DNA from: JAICIG01 sp035532215
Lineage (GTDB): Bacteria > Planctomycetota > Planctomycetia > Pirellulales > JAICIG01
NCBI GenBank assembly: GCA_035532215.1
Contig: DATKRK010000376.1
Location: 1 to 8,218, forward strand
Length of the DNA stretch: 8,218 nt
Direction: 5' to 3'
In this document: piece by piece, positions 5,987 through 8,218 of the stretch
Numbering within the stretch: position 1 is the first letter of the stretch
How the letters are laid out: every line of letters starts with the position of its first letter
Notes under the pieces: model-generated
Databases searched by the model: none
Seen by the model: only the letters and a program-made list of their open reading frames with translations
Told to the model about the DNA's origin: nothing
Made by a program: the position numbers and the translations under genes

Positions 5987-8218
5987 GTGAAGCCCTTCAC
6001 CTTTCCGCGCCGCGTCACGGCGTTGTCCCTGCCCCGCACTCGCCGCGGGAGGCGCCGCCCGCTGGCCGAGCTATCCATCTGCCGGCTTGAAGTGTTGGAA
6101 ACCCGCCACATGCTGACGCCGACCGCCGTGGACGACAGCTACCAGATGTCGGCGAACACGACGCTGTCGGTTGACGCTGCGTCGGGCGTTCAGGCCAACG
6201 ACTCCAATCCCGATATGATTAGTATGAACTCCAATGTCGTCTCCAACCCGAGCCACGGCACGCTCACGCTCAACTCCGACGGCTCGTTCAGTTACACGCC
6301 CACAACGAACTTTTCCGGTAACGATACGTTCGCGTATGATGATTCCGACTTCGTGGGCACGAGCAACACGGCGACCGTAACGATAACGATTAACGGAGCG
6401 GGAACCCCGATCGCGGTGAACGACAGCTATACCGTGCTGCACGACCGGGCGAATTCCATTTCGGCCGCCAGCGGCGTACTGGCCAATGACACCGATCCCA
6501 ATAACCTGACGCTCTCTGCAAGTGTCGTGACTGTTCCGACCCACGGCACGCTCTCGCTCAACTCCGATGGCTCCCTCGTCTACACGCCCGTCGCAGGTTA
6601 CACGGGCTCCGATAACTTCTCCTATCAGGACAGCGACGGCACGTATACCAGCAACGTCGCCACGGTCTCGCTCTCGGTCACCGATCCGAATGCGCCAATG
6701 GCGATGATGGACGACTACAGCGTCGTTCACGACCGCACGACTACCGTGTCGGCGGCCAATGGAGTGCTGGCCAACGACAGTGATCTTGATGGCGATTCCC
6801 TGAGCGCGGTGCTCGTCAGCGGTCCCAGCGATGGTTCGCTGACGCTCAACTCCGACGGCTCATTCAGCTACACACCGATTTTCCATTACACAGGCAACGA
6901 CAGCTTTACTTATGAGTCATTCGACGGAGTCCTTTATAGCGCGGCGACCACCGCTTCGATTTCCGTGACGAACAGCGCACCGACGCCCTGGGACGACTCG
7001 TATGACCTGCCGAACGCCCAGACGTTCAACGTCGCGGCGCCCGGCGTTTTGGGGAATGACACGGACCCTGATGGCGACGCGCTCACGGCTTCGCTGGTCA
7101 CCGCGCCGAGCCACGGCACGCTGACGTTGAACTCCGACGGCTCATTCAGCTATACGCCGAACGCCGGCTGGGTCGGGCAGGATCAGTTCGTCTATGCGGC
7201 CAGTGACGGCCTCGCGTCCAGCAATGCCACGGTCACGCTCACGACGCAGTACAGCATCTTGTCGGTTCAAGACCTGACCAAGCCGGCGGCCGACACCGTG
7301 CAGACCGCTTTGCAAATCCTTGGCAGTTCGAGTGGCACGGCCGCCACGGCTCAGAATCTCTCGGTGGGATACGATTCGGTCGCCGGGCAAGGCGATGCCG
7401 TCATCGAAGTTGCCGCCGGCCTATCGAATCCGTCGAACCCTCCCTCCGAGACGATCACGGCCTCGCTGACGTTCAATGGCGTCGCTCAGCCCGACGTTTA
7501 TTTTACGATGTCCACTCTCGCCCAGAGCGATGCGACAGTTCACTTGGCTGAGCAAGTCGACACTTCTGGCTTCGCCACGGGGCGGTATCCGTTTTCCATG
7601 ACGATCACCAGCCCGGACATGGCGGCCCCGGCCACGGTAGACGGGTTTGTCAACGTCGTGAACGATTCGTCGAGCCCGATCGGCAAAGGCTGGACGATCC
7701 CTGGCCTTTTGCAACTTTACCCGAACAACGTCAACGGCGTGCCGGCGGGCGTGCTGCTCTCGACGGGAGGCGGCCAAGGCTGGTACTTTACCCAGGGCAG
7801 CGGCAATTCCTATACGTCGCCTGATGGGCTGTTTGCCTTTTCAACGCTGACCGCGGTTACAGGAGGAGGTTGGCAACTGGTCAGCCAATACGGCACGACG
7901 TTGAATTTCAATTCGAGCGGCTACCTGACCAGCCGCGTCGAGCGGACGACGGAAACCACGACGTACAACTACAGCGGCGCCTTGTTGACTTCGATCACCG
8001 ACGAGTTCGGGCGTTCGGTAAACTTGGCGTACAGCGGCGGCCTGCTATCGTCGATCACCGACTACGCCGGCAATGTGACGAGTTTCGCCCACAGCGGCTC
8101 GTTGTTGACGACGATCACCCAACCCGACCCTGGCGGCGGGGCGCCGGTCTGGACCTACGGATACACGGGCAATTATCTGACGAGCGTGATCGATCCGACC
8201 GGGGCCGAAACCGACTTT
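5987..8218 (+). CDS. large surface protein: LExLExR motif, four cadherin-like (tandem-95) domains, then RHS/YD repeats (3' end beyond window)
   Basis: The frame is open for 744 codons from GTG 5987 to the window edge without a stop. Residues 1-28 are Arg-rich with no classical signal peptide. RLEVLETRHMLT (33-44) matches the short motif that precedes the mature part of many giant planctomycete surface proteins. Four Ig/cadherin-like domains of about 95 residues follow, at roughly 45-136, 140-232, 238-327 and 331-420. Each has the pattern DDSY...GVLANDTDPDGD...HGTLTLNSDGSFSYTP...G.D.F.Y. A Thr/Ser-rich linker (421-630) contains a GKGWTIPGL segment typical of the entry into RHS shells. From about 635 there are YD repeats (NYSGALLTSITDEFGRSV and variants). 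Family knowledge: Rhs proteins are large exported shells that often end in a variable, sometimes toxic, tail; that end is outside the window. A role in adhesion or cell contact is inference. Confidence 0.92.
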   Translation, partial: MKPFTFPRRVTALSLPRTRRGRRRPLAELSICRLEVLETRHMLTPTAVDDSYQMSANTTLSVDAASGVQANDSNPDMISMNSNVVSNPSHGTLTLNSDGSFSYTPTTNFSGNDTFAYDDSDFVGTSNTATVTITINGAGTPIAVNDSYTVLHDRANSISAASGVLANDTDPNNLTLSASVVTVPTHGTLSLNSDGSLVYTPVAGYTGSDNFSYQDSDGTYTSNVATVSLSVTDPNAPMAMMDDYSVVHDRTTTVSAANGVLANDSDLDGDSLSAVLVSGPSDGSLTLNSDGSFSYTPIFHYTGNDSFTYESFDGVLYSAATTASISVTNSAPTPWDDSYDLPNAQTFNVAAPGVLGNDTDPDGDALTASLVTAPSHGTLTLNSDGSFSYTPNAGWVGQDQFVYAASDGLASSNATVTLTTQYSILSVQDLTKPAADTVQTALQILGSSSGTAATAQNLSVGYDSVAGQGDAVIEVAAGLSNPSNPPSETITASLTFNGVAQPDVYFTMSTLAQSDATVHLAEQVDTSGFATGRYPFSMTITSPDMAAPATVDGFVNVVNDSSSPIGKGWTIPGLLQLYPNNVNGVPAGVLLSTGGGQGWYFTQGSGNSYTSPDGLFAFSTLTAVTGGGWQLVSQYGTTLNFNSSGYLTSRVERTTETTTYNYSGALLTSITDEFGRSVNLAYSGGLLSSITDYAGNVTSFAHSGSLLTTITQPDPGGGAPVWTYGYTGNYLTSVIDPTGAETDF
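6086..6118 (+). other. N-terminal LEVLETRHMLT surface-protein motif
   Basis: Codons 34-44 of the surface protein. The motif 'LExLExRxLL' follows an Arg-rich leader and directly precedes the first extracellular repeat. In planctomycetes it marks very large exported proteins, and I take it as an export or processing signal; the mechanism is not established here. Confidence 0.6.
6119..7246 (+). repeat. four in-frame cadherin-like repeats, 94-96 codon period
   Basis: The sequence (C/G)AACTCCGA(C/T)GGCTC recurs at 6271, 6559, 6847 and 7129, so the spacings are 288, 288 and 282 bases. Copies 1, 3 and 4 share nearly the same bases around LNSDGSFSYTP; copy 2 has diverged (LNSDGSLVYTP). Asp/Asn-rich loops (NDTDPDGD) in copies 3 and 4 suggest calcium binding; copies 1 and 2 have degenerate versions (NDSNPDM, NDTDPNN). 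Confidence 0.88.
7889..8218 (+). repeat. start of an RHS/YD-repeat array
   Basis: Repeats of about 20-22 residues with the core Y.Y.G..L.SITD..G: FNSSGYLTSRVER, YNYSGALLTSITDEFGRSVNL, AYSGGLLSSITDYAGNVTSF, AHSGSLLTTITQPDP and YGYTGNYLTSVIDPTGAE. The array is cut by the window edge. Such arrays build the beta-spiral shell of Rhs/Tc-toxin-like proteins. Confidence 0.85.

Noticed and set aside
6071..7777. Several minus-strand open frames opposite the surface protein
   Set aside because: They mirror the Asp/Gly/Thr-rich repeat codons of the real gene and show no independent motif.

Overview
The window looks like a GC-rich planctomycete chromosome segment, probably of the Pirellulales type. This is inferred from gene content and style, not from a marker gene. 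The clues are a BlaI/M56 regulator pair whose M56 protein ends in a DUF1559-like domain, a secreted S1 sulfatase, palindromic intergenic repeats of a kind common in these genomes, and a very large surface protein with an N-terminal 'LExLExR' motif followed by cadherin-like and RHS/YD repeats. No RNA gene, CRISPR array, transposase or phage gene was seen.

Layout. Positions 1-76 may hold the last codons of a plus-strand gene entering from the left (weak). On the minus strand, a BlaI/MecI-family repressor (3334-2951) and an M56 BlaR1-type membrane metalloprotease (2954-171) form a two-gene operon with a 4-base ATGA overlap. A plausible sigma70-type promoter lies at 3380-3409. The divergent intergenic region (3335-3705) contains a 23-bp near-perfect inverted repeat and a strong GC hairpin. 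A secreted formylglycine sulfatase (3706-5298) reads rightwards. The next 330 bases are non-coding and dense in small repeats: a 22-bp-period duplication, a branched palindrome, a 21-bp perfect tandem duplication and two more hairpins. Positions 5626-5891 look like a decayed 5' fragment of a Tat-exported protein, possibly a sugar phosphate isomerase/epimerase. A GTG-started open frame from 5987 then runs off the right edge after 744 codons. It encodes four tandem-95/cadherin-like domains, a linker and the start of an RHS/YD-repeat region.

How they may work together. The BlaI-M56 pair is a self-contained signal-transduction unit: a membrane protease senses something outside the cytoplasmic membrane and inactivates the repressor. 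The penicillin-binding sensor domain of true BlaR1 is absent here. A domain combination ending in a DUF1559-like module takes its place, so the signal is probably not a beta-lactam. Nothing in the window identifies its target beyond its own promoter. The sulfatase (polysaccharide desulfation) and the surface protein are probably independent units. The most notable items are the M56-DUF1559 sensor fusion and the cadherin-like/RHS surface protein. Neither is clearly a new system from this window alone.
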